Positions 51,599-61,139 are shown, numbered from the stretch's first letter. The stretch is DNA of 64,000 nucleotides from Parafrankia irregularis (GCF_001536285.1 NZ_FAOZ01000004.1:310001-374000), one strand, 5' to 3'. Notes: generated by a model from the sequence alone, not told the origin. A program made the numbers and translations.

Positions 51599-52671
51599 TG
51601 CCGGCTCGGGATCGGGATGCCGGGGGAACGTCAAGGTTGTCCACCGACCTGGACGTACTTGTCGGTGAGGTGCACACGACGCTCCTGCAGAACTCCCACC
51701 GCGTCAGCACTGAAATCACGACCAAGTTACTCGATCTGGACCCGGGGAACCGGGTCCGTTCAGTAACTCGACCGCTAGCCCACGCGATGTCACGGGACGA
51801 GCTGACCGGTGTGCACTGTCCACTCGCAAGTGGCTCAGGTACCGCCGCGACTGGGATCGGCACCGTCCTGGCTCGGGTCTCCGTGACTGGCGGAATCATC
51901 CTCCAGGCCTCGGCACGAGCGCGGCTTGTCCGTGCCGCCGGGGAACACAGGTTGCCCTGGTCGCACTATCTGACCAATCCGGGAGTGGTCGAGGTCCACG
52001 GGCGCGGCAGTGGCCACGACCTTGCCAGGGGCTTCCTTCAGGAGCCGGACCGGGCTTCCGTTGCCGACCCGAATCCGGGGCATCTCGACCTCGGCGCGGT
52101 GGGGAACCGCCTGCTCAACCAGGTGCAACGGTTGCCACATATCGACCGGGTGACGATGTTGCGGGCGCGCCGGACGAGACTTCGGTTTGCCGTCACCTGG
52201 CGGTCTCCCGATGCGATTGACCTGGAAGAATCGTCAGCGGCCGACATCGAACTTGTCGTCCACGATGGATCTCTGCGGACGCTGCGCCTGCTACTCCCCC
52301 CGCAGCTTCGTGATCCGACCGAGGTGGTGGTCGCCTGCGAGGATCTCGCGCTACACGACTGGCTCCTGTCAACCGTGGGTTCGCTGGTAGAGCAGAGCCG
52401 GATCGGCATCGATCCGGCGGCGGAGGTTATTGCACGGATCCGGCCTGCCGTCGATCACCTGCTACATCTGTGGATGCCAGGGGCGAAGGTCTCGGAAGGC
52501 CTCGCCGGAATATGGGCCGCATTGGAACGACGGCCCGGCTTCTCGAAGCAGTGGGCGAGCCTACGAGGACAGATCCAGAACCAGTTACTGCTGGCCATAC
52601 TCGAAAGCCCGTCGAGGGCCTTGGCCAGGTGCTCATACGAGCTTCCAGAGCTCGTCCGGTACCAGCCGTAG
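51598..52671 (+). CDS. SCO2521 family protein
   Basis: 357 residues from ATG 51598, which shares a base with the previous stop; GTG 51595 is also possible. The N-terminus RLSTDLDVLVGEVHTTLLQNSH and the central VEVHGRGSGHDLARGF segment are characteristic of the family as I recall it. The rest is beta/alpha without a known active site. It is the last of the four coupled genes. Function unknown. Confidence 0.8.
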   Translation: MPARDRDAGGTSRLSTDLDVLVGEVHTTLLQNSHRVSTEITTKLLDLDPGNRVRSVTRPLAHAMSRDELTGVHCPLASGSGTAATGIGTVLARVSVTGGIILQASARARLVRAAGEHRLPWSHYLTNPGVVEVHGRGSGHDLARGFLQEPDRASVADPNPGHLDLGAVGNRLLNQVQRLPHIDRVTMLRARRTRLRFAVTWRSPDAIDLEESSAADIELVVHDGSLRTLRLLLPPQLRDPTEVVVACEDLALHDWLLSTVGSLVEQSRIGIDPAAEVIARIRPAVDHLLHLWMPGAKVSEGLAGIWAALERRPGFSKQWASLRGQIQNQLLLAILESPSRALARCSYELPELVRYQP

Positions 52672-52863
52672 GGCAAGGTGGCCGCTCATGCTGTGGATCC
52701 TGCATGTGATCCACTCGCCTTATGGGGCACATTCTAAGCCTCCTCTGCAGAGAGCCAGATCCTCCCGCGCGCGTCGACGAAGGCCAGCGAAGCTCGTTCA
52801 CATTGCTCTAGAAGTGTGTCATAATTACCATGCCATGCCCCTGCAGGATGGGAGAAGTGAAGA

Positions 52864-54168
52864 ATGACTGGAAGGGAAAACCGTCCCTCGCGCACGGTTC
52901 TGGAAAATATTCTTCGTCAGTACGACCGCACCTATGAGGAGATCGCGAAAGATTTCGAGCAGCTGGCAGTTCGCCTGAACGAGCGAGGGGTGACTATCAG
53001 TGCCCAGCATCTTCGGCGTCTGGCATCGGGTGATCGAGAGATGGCTAGTCCCGCTACGAAAAGGGTGCTAGAGGCTTTTTTTGGAATGCCGGCAAGAGAC
53101 TTGCTGGCTCCATGGAACCCGAGCATTTCACCTTTGTCGGGTAGCACTTCTCCTTCTTCGTCGGATTTGGAGCTATTGACCATGGCGGCTGAACGATCTC
53201 GCACGTTCATTACGAGGAAAAACGTGCTGGCAGGTGGGGAGACGATTGAGCAGATCGCAGATGAAGTAGGCGAACTGGCTCGCATTTATCCGGTCACGCC
53301 ACTCCCGATGCTTCTAGGAAGGCTGGTTGACGCACAGGATTCAATTCTCTCCCTCCTGGAGCTCCGTCAGAAGCCCGCGAACGCGCAGCAGCTTTACTTC
53401 CTAGCGTCACTCGTCGCGGGCATGCTTGCATACGCTGGAAACGATGTCGGGAAACCGCAAATTGCGCTCGCGCATGCGCGATCGGCTTTTACGTGGGCAG
53501 AGTATTCTGACCATAACGGGATGCGAGCGTGGATCCGCGGGCTGCAATCATTTGTTTGTTACTGGGCCGACCGTCCGCATGATTCTATTCGCTATGCGCA
53601 GTCCGGCGAGGAGTTTGCTCGGGCTGCTAAGAGTAGTGCGGGTGTCTGGCTCTTTTCAGGCGAGGCGCGGGCGTGGGCTGCATTGGGGGACGCCGATAAG
53701 GCTAAATCGCTGATTTTGCAGGCCGAGCGAGTGAGGGAAAGTGCTCGACCGGACGACCTGGACGAATTCGGTGGTATCTGTACCTTCGGGGAGTCGCGCC
53801 AGCTTTATTACGCTGGGCGTGCCCTCGCCTGTCTTCCAAGCGAGGGTGAGGCTGCGGAGCGTTACTCAATACAGGCGGTCGAAGCCTACAGCGATCCGCA
53901 GCAGCCGGAGTGGGACTTCACCTGCCAAGCCGACTCTCGTATCAGTCTCGCGTTGGCGAGATCATTGAATGGGGAGATCGACGGAGTTTCGGAGGCACTG
54001 CAGGATGTGTTTAGTCTTGCGCCCGAGCAAAGAATAAATGACCTGGTCAAGACGATTGGACTAGTCCATCGCTCACTGAACCGATTCACGGATCAGGCTG
54101 AGGCTCGCGATATTCAAGAGCAGATTGAGGTCTTCACTCGCACCTCTCTTCCGCTTTTTCCGATATAA
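52864..54168 (+). CDS. helix-turn-helix regulator with TPR-like C-terminal domain
   Basis: 434 residues from ATG 52864. The first 75 residues form an XRE-type HTH variant (TVLENILRQYDRTYEEIAKDF, then GVTISAQHLRRLASGDREMAS), followed by a Ser-rich linker (about 90-105). The remainder is helical repeats of TPR type (LYFLASLVAGMLAYAGNDVG, AHARSAFTWAEYSDHNGM, AKSLILQAERVRESAR). Actinomycete proteins of this shape regulate linked loci in response to a ligand or partner. It follows the SCO2521-type gene by 192 bp and is the only regulator candidate for that cluster. Confidence 0.8.
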   Translation: MTGRENRPSRTVLENILRQYDRTYEEIAKDFEQLAVRLNERGVTISAQHLRRLASGDREMASPATKRVLEAFFGMPARDLLAPWNPSISPLSGSTSPSSSDLELLTMAAERSRTFITRKNVLAGGETIEQIADEVGELARIYPVTPLPMLLGRLVDAQDSILSLLELRQKPANAQQLYFLASLVAGMLAYAGNDVGKPQIALAHARSAFTWAEYSDHNGMRAWIRGLQSFVCYWADRPHDSIRYAQSGEEFARAAKSSAGVWLFSGEARAWAALGDADKAKSLILQAERVRESARPDDLDEFGGICTFGESRQLYYAGRALACLPSEGEAAERYSIQAVEAYSDPQQPEWDFTCQADSRISLALARSLNGEIDGVSEALQDVFSLAPEQRINDLVKTIGLVHRSLNRFTDQAEARDIQEQIEVFTRTSLPLFPI

Positions 54169-55147
54169 TTCTTCGAGAATATTTTTGGATGTCAAGATGT
54201 TTCGACGGGCCAGGGTTCGCCGGCGCGAATAAGGAGTGCTACATCTGGCGCTTCGCCGCATAGTTTCTAGAGTTTGCTTTTAATTTTTTCGTGCGGTTTT
54301 CTGGCCCTGCCGTGCTGCGGAGCGCACTCTCGGAGGATGGGCGAGCTGAAATCTTTTTGCCTCGAATGGGATGGATCGAGGCATGGCCGAGTCACCCTAG
54401 ATTGTTCAGCGGTGCACGAAGGGATTGCTGTACCTAACGGTTGCGGCCGAGGCTGGGTTGTACTCGGATACGGTGGCAAAATGACGGTGTCGATGAGAAA
54501 GTCAGATCCAGGCCCCTGACCGTTACCAGAAAATTCTGTCCGGCGTGCCCGAACGGCGTACCCACGAATATCTGCGGCGCAAGGGACGCCAGGCTGTTCC
54601 CCGTGTTCGATGCCGGCGATAGAACCGTCATTAGCGCAGTCCGGCGCCGCCATTTCCGTTTCTTCCTGTTCGACAAGACCGTACCGGTGGATCTCAACGT
54701 CCACCCGGGCTACGACGAATAGTTAATTGCGCCAAACTGCCGATCTCAGGATCTGGCTGGAGCGTCACTCTTGATTCGACGCCGGTTTCTCCCTGACCGT
54801 TTCGTTTTGGCTCAACTCAGGTCGAACGCTCGGTTTTCCTGTTCACTGAATAATTGATCCGCCGCAGTGTTCATACCTTCGTCCAGTGCTTCGAGACTGA
54901 TATCAGAATCTGGATCGATACCTGGAACAGTAGCCTTTGGCTCTTCCCCTACACCAAGATTGCCGATGGGGCCCGCACCCCTCATCGCGGACTACCTCAA
55001 CAAGATCAAATATTACACCAGCGAGAACAACCTGAAAGAGATAGAGCCCGGAAGTTTTCGCACATGGCATTTACTATGCTGTCTGTTGGGGACCAGTCGA
55101 CACGGTAGGTCTTGTTGCAGTGTCCAGAGATGACGTAGAAATGAGTC
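54169..55147. other. 979-bp lower-GC region with apparent gene debris
   Basis: No gene is secure. A possible short ORF from ATG 54337 (MGELKSFCLEWDGSRHGRVT...) ends at 54519, and a different frame then gives RKFCPACPNGVPTNICGARDA to VDLNVHPGYDE, ending at 54722. Together they look like one small protein split by a frameshift. Near 54960-55080 another fragment reads PLIADYLNKIKYYTSENNLK. The base composition is unlike the chromosome core, so this is probably the scar of transferred DNA. Confidence 0.5.
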
Positions 55148-56140
55148 GTGGCCAGTAGCGGGGGAACAGGACACCGAACTAGTAGGAGCGGACTATGGAT
55201 GATTGCAATCTGCGCGATCATCGGTGCCGGGTGTATGGCGGCGGCGGTCTTTTTTTTGCCGCACTACATATACCCGGGAACGGATGCTGATGTCGGGGAT
55301 GCTAGAGCGGCCCTTCAGAGTGGCCTGCTCACTGCTGCGACCACCTTAATTGCGGTTGCGGGTGGCCTAATCGCACTCAGTGAAACTCGGCAGGCGAATG
55401 CGGAAATTCGGCACGCCAATGCTAACACGCACGTCCGTGAACTTTATGTTGAAGCGGTAAAGCTTCTCAATGATAATGATCTCGGAATTCGCCTTGGTGG
55501 AATTTATGCCCTTGAGCGGATCGCGACCGATAGTCCGGAGGATCAGCGTATGATCGTCGAGGTTCTTTCGGCCTTTGTGCGAGTCCGAAGTGTGGACCTT
55601 GTGTCGTCCGGGCAGGATTCACCGCAAGGTGATCCCGATAGTATTTCAATGCGGGCTGCAGTCGACGTGCATGCTGCGGTGACGGTCTTGGGTCGACTGC
55701 CGGTACTGGATGGTGTTCCTCGTGCGGATTTAACTGGATCCCGCCTCACTGGCCTGGCCGCTCTGGCTGGTCTGCAGGCGACAGGCGCAAATTTTGCTCG
55801 GGTCGATCTTACTGGCGCAGACCTTACCGGTGCACGACTAGGTGGAGCCGACTTTACGGGAACAATGCTTGTCAGGGCGGACTTGACCAATGCTTTTCTC
55901 GACAGTGCGAATCTAACCGATGCTCTGTTGATTGGTGCGAATCTGACTGAGGCGCGGCTGGCCAATGTGACGCTATCGGGTGCCTATCTGGGCGGCGCAA
56001 ATCTTTCTGGCGCTAGGCTCGAGGGGGCGAACCTCTCGGACATTCAAGGGTTAAGTTATCAACAGCTTTCGCTGGCGATGGGAAATGGGTGGACAAGTTT
56101 GCCGAGTGGCATGCCACGGCCTGATTCATGGGAGCGCTGA
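55148..56140 (+). CDS. membrane-anchored pentapeptide-repeat protein
   Basis: 330 residues from GTG 55148; ATG 55199 with AGGAG 10 bases upstream is an alternative. Two membrane helices are near the N-terminus (MIAICAIIGAGCMAAAVFFL and LLTAATTLIAVAGGLIAL), followed by a coil (ETRQANAEIRHANANTHVRELY) and the motif LGIRLGGIYALERIATDSPEDQ common to this actinomycete family. Then come about 15 A(D/N)LxxA pentapeptides (VDLTGADLTGARLGGADFTG and similar) that form a right-handed beta-helix. Such proteins act as scaffolds or DNA mimics; here the anchor favours a membrane scaffold. Codon use is less GC-rich than its neighbours, suggesting recent acquisition. Confidence 0.85.
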   Translation: MASSGGTGHRTSRSGLWMIAICAIIGAGCMAAAVFFLPHYIYPGTDADVGDARAALQSGLLTAATTLIAVAGGLIALSETRQANAEIRHANANTHVRELYVEAVKLLNDNDLGIRLGGIYALERIATDSPEDQRMIVEVLSAFVRVRSVDLVSSGQDSPQGDPDSISMRAAVDVHAAVTVLGRLPVLDGVPRADLTGSRLTGLAALAGLQATGANFARVDLTGADLTGARLGGADFTGTMLVRADLTNAFLDSANLTDALLIGANLTEARLANVTLSGAYLGGANLSGARLEGANLSDIQGLSYQQLSLAMGNGWTSLPSGMPRPDSWER

Positions 56141-56226
56141 GTGTGGAATATCTGCGCGTGCACCAAGGAACTTGGGGCGGATAGGTCCGTGTCGGGCAGC
56201 GATTTACGGGGCCATGGGCCCGTAGG

Positions 56227-56811
56227 TCACGGTGTCTGCCGCGGCAGCGGCAGGAAACGGTGCATCACGTACAGGTCGACCTCGCCCTGCCAGGGATGGT
56301 CGAAGGCCGCTGGCAGGGTGCCGACCATGCGGAAGGACAGCGAGCGCCACAGGGCGACCAGCTGGGTGTTGGCCGCGACGACGGCGTTCACCTGCATCGC
56401 CCGGTAGCCGAGGTCGACCGCATAGTCGATCATCCCTTCGCCGGCGGCGCGTCCGACCGCCCGCGCGGCAGCTGCCCGCGCGGCTGCCGGGCCGTAGCCG
56501 CCGGGGCCGAACGCCCCGCCGCCGAGGTTCACCAGGGTCGGATCGATCAGTAGCTGAGCCAGCACCACGTGGCTGCCGAGATCCGGCTGGGCGGGAACGA
56601 GCAGTGCGGTGGCGACCACTCGCGTCGAGGCGGGGCCGTCGTCGACCTCCATCACCAGAACCTGCGCGGGCTCGGGCAACATCCACAGCCTGCGTGCGCT
56701 GGCCTCGTCGGTGCCGGGATCCCAGGGGCACGTTTCACCCTCGGCGACAACGGAGTGCCAGACCGGCCAGATCGCCGGCCAGTCGTCCTCCGTTGCCCGA
56801 CGTGTCCGCAC
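56227..56811 (-). CDS. GNAT family N-acetyltransferase
   Basis: 194 residues. The N-terminal RRATEDDWPAIWPVWHSVVAEGETCPWDP, the central VVATALLVPAQPDLGSHVVLAQLLIDP and the MQVNAVVAANTQLVALWRSLSFRMVGTLPAAF segment follow the GNAT order (strand 4 through the acetyl-CoA end). The pyrophosphate-binding loop is unusual: an expanded Gly/Ala-rich FGPGGYGPAAARAAAARAVGRAAG stands where RGxGxG/A normally lies. Acceptor unknown. Single gene. Confidence 0.82.
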   Translation of the reverse strand: MRTRRATEDDWPAIWPVWHSVVAEGETCPWDPGTDEASARRLWMLPEPAQVLVMEVDDGPASTRVVATALLVPAQPDLGSHVVLAQLLIDPTLVNLGGGAFGPGGYGPAAARAAAARAVGRAAGEGMIDYAVDLGYRAMQVNAVVAANTQLVALWRSLSFRMVGTLPAAFDHPWQGEVDLYVMHRFLPLPRQTP

Positions 56812-57044
56812 ATGCCGATCCTGCCTGCCAACGCCCGGATACGTGGGCTCAGTGTTGCGTCATGGGCGCCTGTTGGATGGGGAATCTCGTGTACCCGGCC
56901 ACACCGGGAAGCCGGCCTCGGTGCTGACGGGGGTGCCGGACCTTGGCGCTCCGGTGAGATTCGCCATCTCGTGGCCGACCGCGCGGCGCACACTGCCGGG
57001 CCGGGCGCGAGGCCAGATGCGAGGCTGTTCGACCCGGTGCGGGC

Positions 57045-57392
57045 TCAGCCCCAGCCGAGCTCGTGCAGGCGGGCGTCGTCGATGCCGAAATGGTGCGCGA
57101 TCTCGTGGACGACCGTGATCCGGACCTCGCGTACGACCTCGTCCTCCGAGTCGCTCATGGCGCAGATCGGCATCCGATAGATGGTGATCCGATCCGGGAG
57201 AACGCCGCTGTACCAGTCGCCGCGCTCGGTCAACGGCACGCCCTCATATCGGCCGAGCAGGCCTGGGCCCTCCGGGGACTCGTCCTCGACGAGGACGGCC
57301 ACGTTGCGCATCTGCCGTCCCAGCTCGGGGGGCAGGCTGTCGAGCGCGGCGACGACCAGGGCCTCGAACCGTTCGGGGCTGATGGTGACCAT
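57045..57392 (-). CDS. metallopeptidase family protein (minimal zincin, HExxH)
   Basis: 115 residues, the whole length of this actinobacterial family. It starts MVTISPERFEALVVAALDSLP, has the VAVLVEDESP strand and ends with the zinc motif HEIAHHFGI (His96-Glu97-His100) followed by DDARLHELGWG. Relatives are called minimal MMP-like or DUF1025 domains. Substrate unknown. It stands alone, 195 bp before the divergent Nudix gene. Confidence 0.9.
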   Translation of the reverse strand: MVTISPERFEALVVAALDSLPPELGRQMRNVAVLVEDESPEGPGLLGRYEGVPLTERGDWYSGVLPDRITIYRMPICAMSDSEDEVVREVRITVVHEIAHHFGIDDARLHELGWG

Positions 57393-57503
57393 GGGGCCAT
57401 CCTGCTGCCCCGCCGCTGATTCTGGTCGCCCCTGCCGGCTCGGTGTCGCCCGCTGGACAGGGCCGGGTGCGACTGCCGGGGTTGCCCTGACTGATCCCGC
57501 TGG

Positions 57504-57540
57504 TTATTCTCAAGTTCAGAAAATCTCGATACGAGAATAA
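57504..57540. promoter_or_regulatory. inverted-repeat operator upstream of the Nudix regulator gene
   Basis: TTATTCTC (57504-57511) and GAGAATAA (57533-57540) are perfect complements separated by 21 bases, in an AT-rich patch 46 bp before the start of the NrtR-like gene. NrtR regulators bind palindromes in front of their own operons, so this is a good autoregulatory site. Confidence 0.65.
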
Positions 57541-57586
57541 CTGGCGAGCCTCCTGGCTGGCCGGTCAGGAGCAAGGGTGGTGAACC

Positions 57587-58594
57587 ATGCCTGCGGGCGA
57601 CCACATGCCGGCACGTTCGGCTCGGGGTGGCGACTACGACCCCCGGACCTACGATCCGCGGGCCTTTGACCCCGTGGCGGTCACGGTGGATGTAGTCGCC
57701 CTGACTCTGCGCGATGGTCGGCTTCATGTGCTGCTCGTGCGCCGTGGGGAAGCGCCCTTCGCCGGCCGGTGGGCCCTGCCGGGAGGGTTCGTCCGGCCGC
57801 GCCCGGGCGTGGAAGGGCCTGCGGGCGAGGAGGACCTGCCCGAAGCGGCCGCCCGTGAGCTGGCCGAGGAGACCGGGCTGGCCGCCGCCGACCCGCTGGC
57901 CGCTCCCGACCCGCTGGCCGCCGCCGACCCGCTGTCGCCGCTGTCAGCGCAGTCCCCGCGGCGGGTGCACCTCGAGCAGCTCGGCACGTATGGCACTCCT
58001 GGGCGTGATCCGCGTATGCGGGTCATCTCCGTGGCCTACCTGGCCTTCGCGCCGGACCTGCCGGACCCGACCGCCGGTGGTGACGCGGCCGCCGCGGTCT
58101 GGGCGCCGTTGTCGACAGTGTCGGGCGGCCTTTCTTTCGACACCTCGGGGCGTGCCGATCTGGGGTTCGACGCAGTCCACCTGGATGACCTGGCGTTCGA
58201 CCACGGGCGCATCCTGGCCGACGGGATCGAGCGAGCCCGCTCGAAGATCGAGTACACGCCGTTGGCGACAGCGTTCGTGGGGGAGCAGTTCACGATCTCC
58301 GAGCTGCGTGAGGTCTACACGATCGTGTGGGGGCGAGCTCCGCACGCGGCCAACTTCCATCGCAAGCTCCTGTCGGTGCCCGGATTCCTCGAGGACACCG
58401 GGACCACGACGGAACGCGGGGGCAACCGAGGTGGCCGCCGGGCTCGGCTTTACCGGGCCGGTCCCGCGACGCTCCTGTATCCGGCGCTGCTGCGGCCGTC
58501 CGGCGCGGAGCCGGGAGAGCCCGTCCTCGACGCCGTTACAGGGGGCGGCGTCGAGGACGGTGTCCTGGATGGCGCCCGGGATGGTGCGCGGTGA
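57587..58594 (+). CDS. NrtR-like Nudix domain / winged-helix transcriptional regulator
   Basis: 335 residues from ATG 57587; ATG 57605 is an alternative. The Nudix domain starts FDPVAVTVDVVALTLRDGRLHVLLVRRG and has the box ending AARELAEETGL, with an enlarged loop before it. A repetitive ADPLAAPDPLAAADPLS insert follows. After YTPLATAFV the C-terminal winged helix reads QFTISELREVYTIVWGRAPH, then NFHRKLLSVPGFLEDTG, as in NrtR, where ADP-ribose or related nucleotides control DNA binding. The Gly/Asp-rich tail (DAVTGGGVEDGVLDGARDG) is specific. Its stop overlaps the next start (GTGA), so it heads a coupled operon. Confidence 0.87.
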   Translation: MPAGDHMPARSARGGDYDPRTYDPRAFDPVAVTVDVVALTLRDGRLHVLLVRRGEAPFAGRWALPGGFVRPRPGVEGPAGEEDLPEAAARELAEETGLAAADPLAAPDPLAAADPLSPLSAQSPRRVHLEQLGTYGTPGRDPRMRVISVAYLAFAPDLPDPTAGGDAAAAVWAPLSTVSGGLSFDTSGRADLGFDAVHLDDLAFDHGRILADGIERARSKIEYTPLATAFVGEQFTISELREVYTIVWGRAPHAANFHRKLLSVPGFLEDTGTTTERGGNRGGRRARLYRAGPATLLYPALLRPSGAEPGEPVLDAVTGGGVEDGVLDGARDGAR

Positions 58595-59982
58595 CGCCCG
58601 AGCCGGGTCCGTCCGGGCTCGACGGGGCGTTGGGTCTGCTGCTCGACGTCCCTCCGGAACCCGGTTGGCCTGATCTCGTCAGGGTGTTCGGGCCTACACC
58701 GGGCATCGCCGGATACCGCAGGCTCGCTCGCCTCGTGCACCCGGACCGGGCGCCGGCGGCGAGGTCCGGGGTCGCGACCGCCGCGTTCGTCCGGCTTGGT
58801 GACCTGTGGCTTCGCTACCAGAGCCTGCAGCCGTCGCAGGTGACCGACCGCGGGGCGGCTGACGGTGCCGCCTCCGCCGCATCCGCCGGCCCGACCACCG
58901 ATTCCGCGGACGTCGATTTCGCGGACGTCGAGCCGGGGGACGTCGAGCCGGGGGATATCGAGGAGACGGTCATCCGGACGAGACGTCACCTCCACACGAT
59001 TCGGGTCGTCCCGCGGCGGGCCGCGGTGGCCAAGGCCGCCGGGGCCGCCGGCGAGCGGCCGGATGGTGGGGTCATCGAGGGTGATGTGGCTCTGTTGTAC
59101 CCGGCCGAATGCCGGGAGACGGCGAGTGGGACGACGCGCACGGGGTTCCTCAAGGTTCCGCGGTCCGCTGCGGACAACGACCTCATGGAACGTGAGGCCG
59201 CCGCTCTCACCCGGCTCACCCGAGCCGGGGACCGGCGGTTCGCCGCCTACGCGCCGCGCCTGGTCGAGTCGTTCCTGCACACTCCGGCGACTGGCGGCGG
59301 GCGGTGTTCCGCGCCACGGCGCCGGGTCAACGTCCTGGAGCGACTCGACGGGTTCCAACCGCTCACCCGGGTCCACGCGGCCTACCCCCAGGGGGTCGAC
59401 CCGCGGGACGCGGCCTGGATGTGGCGTCGGCTGCTGGTGGCTCTCGGCTACGCCCACCGCGCCGGGGTGCTGCACGGCGCGGTCGTGCCCGACCACGTGC
59501 TCATCCATCCCGAGAAGCACGGGCTGGTGCTCGTCGACTGGTGCTACAGCGTCACCCGGGACCCCGACACCGATCCGGCAGTCGGCCGGGCCGCAGGTTC
59601 GGCGGCTGGCTCGGCGGCCGGTTCGGGGGCTGGTCCGGCGGCCGGCCCGGACAACGGCCCGGCCGCCGGTGCGGCGGATGTCGCGGCGCGGGTGCCGGCC
59701 GTCGTGCCGCGTTTCGCGTCGATGTACCCGCCGGAGGTTGCCGCGCGCCGCCGTCCGGACGAGGCCACCGACATCTACCTCGCCACCCGCTGCATGACAT
59801 ACCTGATCGGCCCGGGCCTGCCCGCGCAGCTGCGCGCCTTCGCCCGCGGCTGCACCCTGCCGGCCGCGGCGCGCCGTCCGCATGACGCCTGGCGGCTGCT
59901 CACCGAGCTGGACGACGTGCTGGAGCGGCTGTACGGCCCGCGGCGTTTCCGGCCGTTCCACCTGCCCGCCGCGGACGGATGA
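58591..59982 (+). CDS. J-domain-like protein fused to a kinase-like (pseudokinase) domain
   Basis: 463 residues from GTG 58591, overlapping the Nudix stop by 4 bases. The N-terminal 85 residues hold a J-like helical pair with HPD (His50-Pro51-Asp52 in RRLARLVHPDRAP). An acidic linker with DVEPGDVEPGD repeats follows. The rest resembles a protein-kinase fold: FLKVPRSAADNDLMEREAAAL (Lys and Glu of VAIK/alpha-C), NVLERLDGFQPL hinge, HGAVVPDHVLIH in place of HRDLKxxN, and LVDWCYSV in place of DFG. The catalytic Asp is replaced, so a pseudokinase is likely. An Ala/Gly repeat (SAAGSAAGSGAGPAAG) interrupts the C-lobe. Confidence 0.75.
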   Translation: MTPEPGPSGLDGALGLLLDVPPEPGWPDLVRVFGPTPGIAGYRRLARLVHPDRAPAARSGVATAAFVRLGDLWLRYQSLQPSQVTDRGAADGAASAASAGPTTDSADVDFADVEPGDVEPGDIEETVIRTRRHLHTIRVVPRRAAVAKAAGAAGERPDGGVIEGDVALLYPAECRETASGTTRTGFLKVPRSAADNDLMEREAAALTRLTRAGDRRFAAYAPRLVESFLHTPATGGGRCSAPRRRVNVLERLDGFQPLTRVHAAYPQGVDPRDAAWMWRRLLVALGYAHRAGVLHGAVVPDHVLIHPEKHGLVLVDWCYSVTRDPDTDPAVGRAAGSAAGSAAGSGAGPAAGPDNGPAAGAADVAARVPAVVPRFASMYPPEVAARRRPDEATDIYLATRCMTYLIGPGLPAQLRAFARGCTLPAAARRPHDAWRLLTELDDVLERLYGPRRFRPFHLPAADG

Positions 59983-60102
59983 CGTCCCGGACCGACCACG
60001 ACCACGACCACGACCACGACCGCGCAGGCCGACCGCGTAGGCCGGCCACGACCACCAGACAAGCAGAAGTACCACTCGTTCGAAATCCGGAGGCGGAGAG
60101 AA

Positions 60103-61122
60103 ATGGGCAGCGGATCCTGGTCAACCAACGTGTACGAGGCGGCGGCGGGCTATCGGGCCCGCAGCGGGGCGAGCGCGTTCCAGTACAGCGACTCGCTGCG
60201 GGCGAACAGGCCCCGCCAGTCCTGGAAGGCGCACCCCGACCTGGACCCCTGGCGGGTCGGGCTGCGGGAGAGCCGGGACAACGACGAGCACCCCGAGAGC
60301 CTGGCGATCTCCGTCCTGTTCGATGTGACCGGGTCGATGGGCCAGGTGCCGCGCACCCTGCAGACCCGGCTGCCCGAGCTGTTCGGGCTGCTGCTGCGCA
60401 AGGGCTACGTCCAGCACCCGCAGATCCTCTTCGGCGGCATCGGTGACGCGAGCTGTGACCGGGTCCCGCTGCAGGTCGGCCAGTTCGAGTCGGACAACCG
60501 GATGGACGACCAGCTCGGCGCCATGCTGCTGGAAGGCGGGGGCGGCGGGCAGCTGCACGAGTCGTACGAGCTGGCGCTGTACTTCATGGCCAGGCACACC
60601 GCGACGGACTGTTTCGACCGGCGCGGCCGGCGTGGGTACCTGTTCATCGTCGGCGACGAGCTGCCCTACAGCCGGGTGGTTCAGAGCCAGGTCGCCGCGG
60701 TCATCGGCGACCGGCTGACGGAGCGCCTGTCGGTCGAGCGGATCCTCGCCGAGGTGGAGCGCCGCTACCACGTCTACTTCATCATTCCCGCCGGGACGTC
60801 CCACGCGGGTGACAGCGAGGTGCTCGGAACCTGGCGGTCGCTGCTCGGTGAGCGGGTGCTGGAGCTCGACGACCTCGACGCGGTCTGCGAGACGATCGCC
60901 GTGACGATCGGCCTGGGGGAGGCGGCGATCGACCTGGACGAGGGGCTCGACGACCTGCGGGACGTCGGTTCGGCCGCGGCGGTGCCGAGTGTCGGCCGCG
61001 CGCTGGAGCGGTACTCGCGTGAGGTGGCCGTCCGCGGTTCGCGGTCCGTGGTCGTCCGCGGCTCGGGCGCGCTCGACCGGCGGATCGCCGGTGCCGGCAG
61101 CCGCGGCATCGCGCGCCTGTAG
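60103..61122 (+). CDS. von Willebrand factor A-like protein with MIDAS
   Basis: 339 residues from ATG 60103, with GGAGG upstream. The MIDAS motif is DVTGS (74-78 in ISVLFDVTGSMG), with the later metal residues in FGGIGDASCDR and LFIVGDELPY. The first 60 residues are polar (SGSWSTNVYEAAAGYRARSG). A GGGGGQLHESYELALYFMARHT segment is conserved-looking and follows the domain core. The C-terminal tail is repetitive (VRGSRSVVVRGSGALDRRI). No signal peptide, so it is cytoplasmic. It is placed 120 bp after the J/pseudokinase gene, across a CGACCA hexamer repeat. Confidence 0.82.
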   Translation: MGSGSWSTNVYEAAAGYRARSGASAFQYSDSLRANRPRQSWKAHPDLDPWRVGLRESRDNDEHPESLAISVLFDVTGSMGQVPRTLQTRLPELFGLLLRKGYVQHPQILFGGIGDASCDRVPLQVGQFESDNRMDDQLGAMLLEGGGGGQLHESYELALYFMARHTATDCFDRRGRRGYLFIVGDELPYSRVVQSQVAAVIGDRLTERLSVERILAEVERRYHVYFIIPAGTSHAGDSEVLGTWRSLLGERVLELDDLDAVCETIAVTIGLGEAAIDLDEGLDDLRDVGSAAAVPSVGRALERYSREVAVRGSRSVVVRGSGALDRRIAGAGSRGIARL

Positions 61123-61139
61123 AGGCCGGGGAACGAGCC

